Source: Apoda limacodes (Eukaryota; Arthropoda; Insecta; Lepidoptera; Limacodidae). From it: 64,000 nt of DNA. A program made the position numbers and the translations under genes. Location of the stretch: contig OX291550.1 in the NCBI GenBank assembly GCA_946406115.1, forward strand, positions 31,038,722 to 31,102,721. The letters are read 5' to 3'. Positions 62,632-64,000 of the stretch are shown here, piece by piece. The notes beneath the pieces are model-generated. The model saw only the letters and a program-made list of their open reading frames with translations, searched no databases and was not told the origin of the DNA. How positions within the stretch are numbered: the stretch's first letter is position 1; the number at the start of each line of letters is the position of its first letter.

Positions 62632-63662
62632 CATTGGGTTGCCGTACTGGAGAAATAAAACTACCGTATTAAAATAAAAATTGCCGTATAAAGTATTTTC
62701 TTATTTATTTCTATTATTAAAATAATACATATTTTTGTCATCTTTTTCGTAATTTAATTACTCACAAAAAGGTTTTTTTTTATGTTACTGATCATAACGA
62801 GGGTTTGGCTTAAAGCTCATACAGTTTGAATGCTTTCTGGCAATATACTGTTTTGCTAATAATGTTCCATTTATGGTAGATGTTCAGAGGCGGTTTCTTT
62901 GTTTTGTTTTGATTAGGTTTACTGCACTGAAGATTCTTTCTAAATCAGCATTTGCATTTGGCAAGGAAACAAATTTCGCCAAATTACAAAATAGCGGCTC
63001 TGGGTTTAATATCTTGCTCCAAAACTCATCAGTTGACATTGTTTCTATGTTACAAAATAAATCTTCAGGAAGAACTGTATTCGGTAAAAGTCTCCATTCA
63101 TCTTCTATCATAGATTTTCGCATAGGTTCAGCATTGGACATGTGTCTTTTTAGAGTTGAGGTTTCGCAAGATATCTTAACATCACACGATCGACAATGTG
63201 CCCTCTAAATATTATTTTTGTCAGCGTCAATCTAATCTTTAAAATCGCTATTTGATTCCCATTGAATTATATATTTTTGGGCTATGTGTTTACCCTTCTT
63301 ACACTTCTTAGGTGTGGAAGTACCTCCTTCCGAATCTGAGGACATTTTAAACACTTTCTCACGTACCACTACACTGCAGTTTTCAAAAGTAAACATGAGT
63401 CATGAAGCTAGCTGAGCAGGCGATTCAAAATTTATTAGGGAATTCCCCGTACCAAAGGTAAAACGTTGTCTATTACAAGAGTTGGATGAACGCATAAAAA
63501 CACAAAAAAATATTTGCGTTCTGTAATCACTTTAGATACCTTATATGATTTTTTAACTTTATGTTCTGGTTACCGTATTTTAGAATACGGCAATGACCAC
63601 TCTGCCGTATGCCGTACAATTTGCCTCTTAGAAGCGTGATTGCCGTACGTTTGGCAACGCTG
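62632..63662 (-). mobile_element. hAT internal-deletion derivative
   Basis: The ends carry related inverted motifs (cattgggttgccgtac at the left; inverted cagcgttgccaaacgtac at the right) and several gccgta subterminal motifs. The minus strand encodes hAT transposase ends only. No 8-bp duplication was identified, so exact termini are uncertain. It interrupts a Jockey-like fragment. Confidence 0.7.
62884..63344 (-). pseudogene. hAT transposase remnant: zinc finger joined to dimerisation domain
   Basis: An ATG at 63344 starts a short acidic/Lys-rich leader (MSSDSEGGTSTPKK) and a stop follows after ~37 codons. In a neighbouring frame the sequence goes on with a BED-type finger (HCRSCDVKISCETSTLKRH). 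The next open stretch (63141-62884, 85 codons) has the C-terminal hAT dimerisation signature (KFVSLPNANADLERIFSAVN, then IKTKQRNRL). The whole catalytic middle of a hAT transposase (normally several hundred residues) is missing, so no transposition activity is possible. Confidence 0.72.
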
Positions 63663-63837
63663 CAGGCTTATTCGTCGGACGTGTCGGTGAGAACAGTAGA
63701 GCGCCGTATCGTCCGCGAAGAGCGCCTCATTGACGTTAGAGAGAAGAGGTATGTCGTTAGTGAACAAAGAATAGAGTAGAGGGGAAAGCACGGACCGCTG
63801 GGGGACACCTGCACCTATGGGGTGGAAAGAAGTCATA

Positions 63838-64000
63838 ATAAAAAGCAGTTTCTGTTTAAAAGCTGACGAAAAAACTTAATAGCTTCTTTTTATTTGGTAC
63901 AGTGCCATCTGGGATTATAAAAGCTAACCAGTTTCAATTTGAAAAAAATAACTCACTATTTAGAAACAACAGAAACCATAATCATACCTTGTAATTATTC
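63838..64000. other. AT-rich DNA at the window end
   Basis: Nothing recognised. The Jockey-like fragment ends at about 63835. Confidence 0.35.

Larger units (their letters stand above)
62456..63835 (-). pseudogene. Jockey-like ORF2 fragment, split by a hAT element
   Basis: The minus-strand frame from 63835 gives GAGVPQRSVLSPLLYSLFTNDIP and FADDTALYCS (RT motifs B and C). After the insertion at 62632-63662 it continues with LGDWFRKWRIEINPEKST (motif D region). The canonical PQGS is PQRS here. It is closest to Jockey-B but a separate family. Both 5' and 3' parts of the LINE are absent. The 3' side abuts the 106-bp minisatellite. Confidence 0.8.

Overview
This is an AT-rich eukaryotic window, almost certainly from a moth or butterfly (Lepidoptera). 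The basis is the repeat content: Jockey- and CR1-like non-LTR retrotransposons, a BEL/Pao LTR retrotransposon, tRNA-headed SINEs, hAT-type non-autonomous elements with 8-bp target duplications, and several short repeats I know from moth genomes (the 'agggttccgt' element and the 'aaccgacttcaaaaaagga' repeat). I could not support any ordinary host protein-coding gene. Nearly everything recognisable is mobile or tandemly repeated DNA.

Layout. 1-18.3 kb: a SINE split by a hAT MITE, a ~100-bp minisatellite, a truncated LINE, a second hAT element, a 4.2-kb element with long inverted ends and coding-looking fragments, a LINE inserted inside another repeat, and a GC-rich open stretch of unknown identity. 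18.3-53.5 kb: one deep nest. A ~1.8-kb foldback-like element (18341-53472 without its insertions) was hit by a BEL/Pao retrotransposon (19385-52720, minus strand, target duplication GAGCA). Each ~1.5-kb BEL LTR was then invaded at exactly the same position (TAGCTCCAC) by head-to-tail copies of one Jockey family (Jockey-A): copies 1 and 2 in the left LTR, copies 3 and 4 in the right LTR. The right LTR also took a second Jockey family (Jockey-B, minus strand), and a 2.83-kb piece spanning gag, LTR and Jockey-B was afterwards duplicated in tandem. 53.5-64 kb: a SINE, an old LINE relic, MITEs, a 42-copy 41-bp satellite, 29-bp and 31-bp minisatellites, two foldback/MITE elements, a second ~106-bp array related to the one at 1.5-2.2 kb, and a Jockey fragment split by a hAT deletion derivative.

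The most notable biology is Jockey-A. It has overlapping ORF1/ORF2, a U-rich 3' UTR, a folded, conserved, non-polyadenylated 3' terminus, a stem-loop over the ORF2 stop codon, and repeated insertion into one 9-bp target that each insertion re-creates. Copy 4 has both ORFs open. The BEL element and Jockey-A copies 1-3 carry clear lesions. Statements about families come from recognised motifs; no database search was possible.
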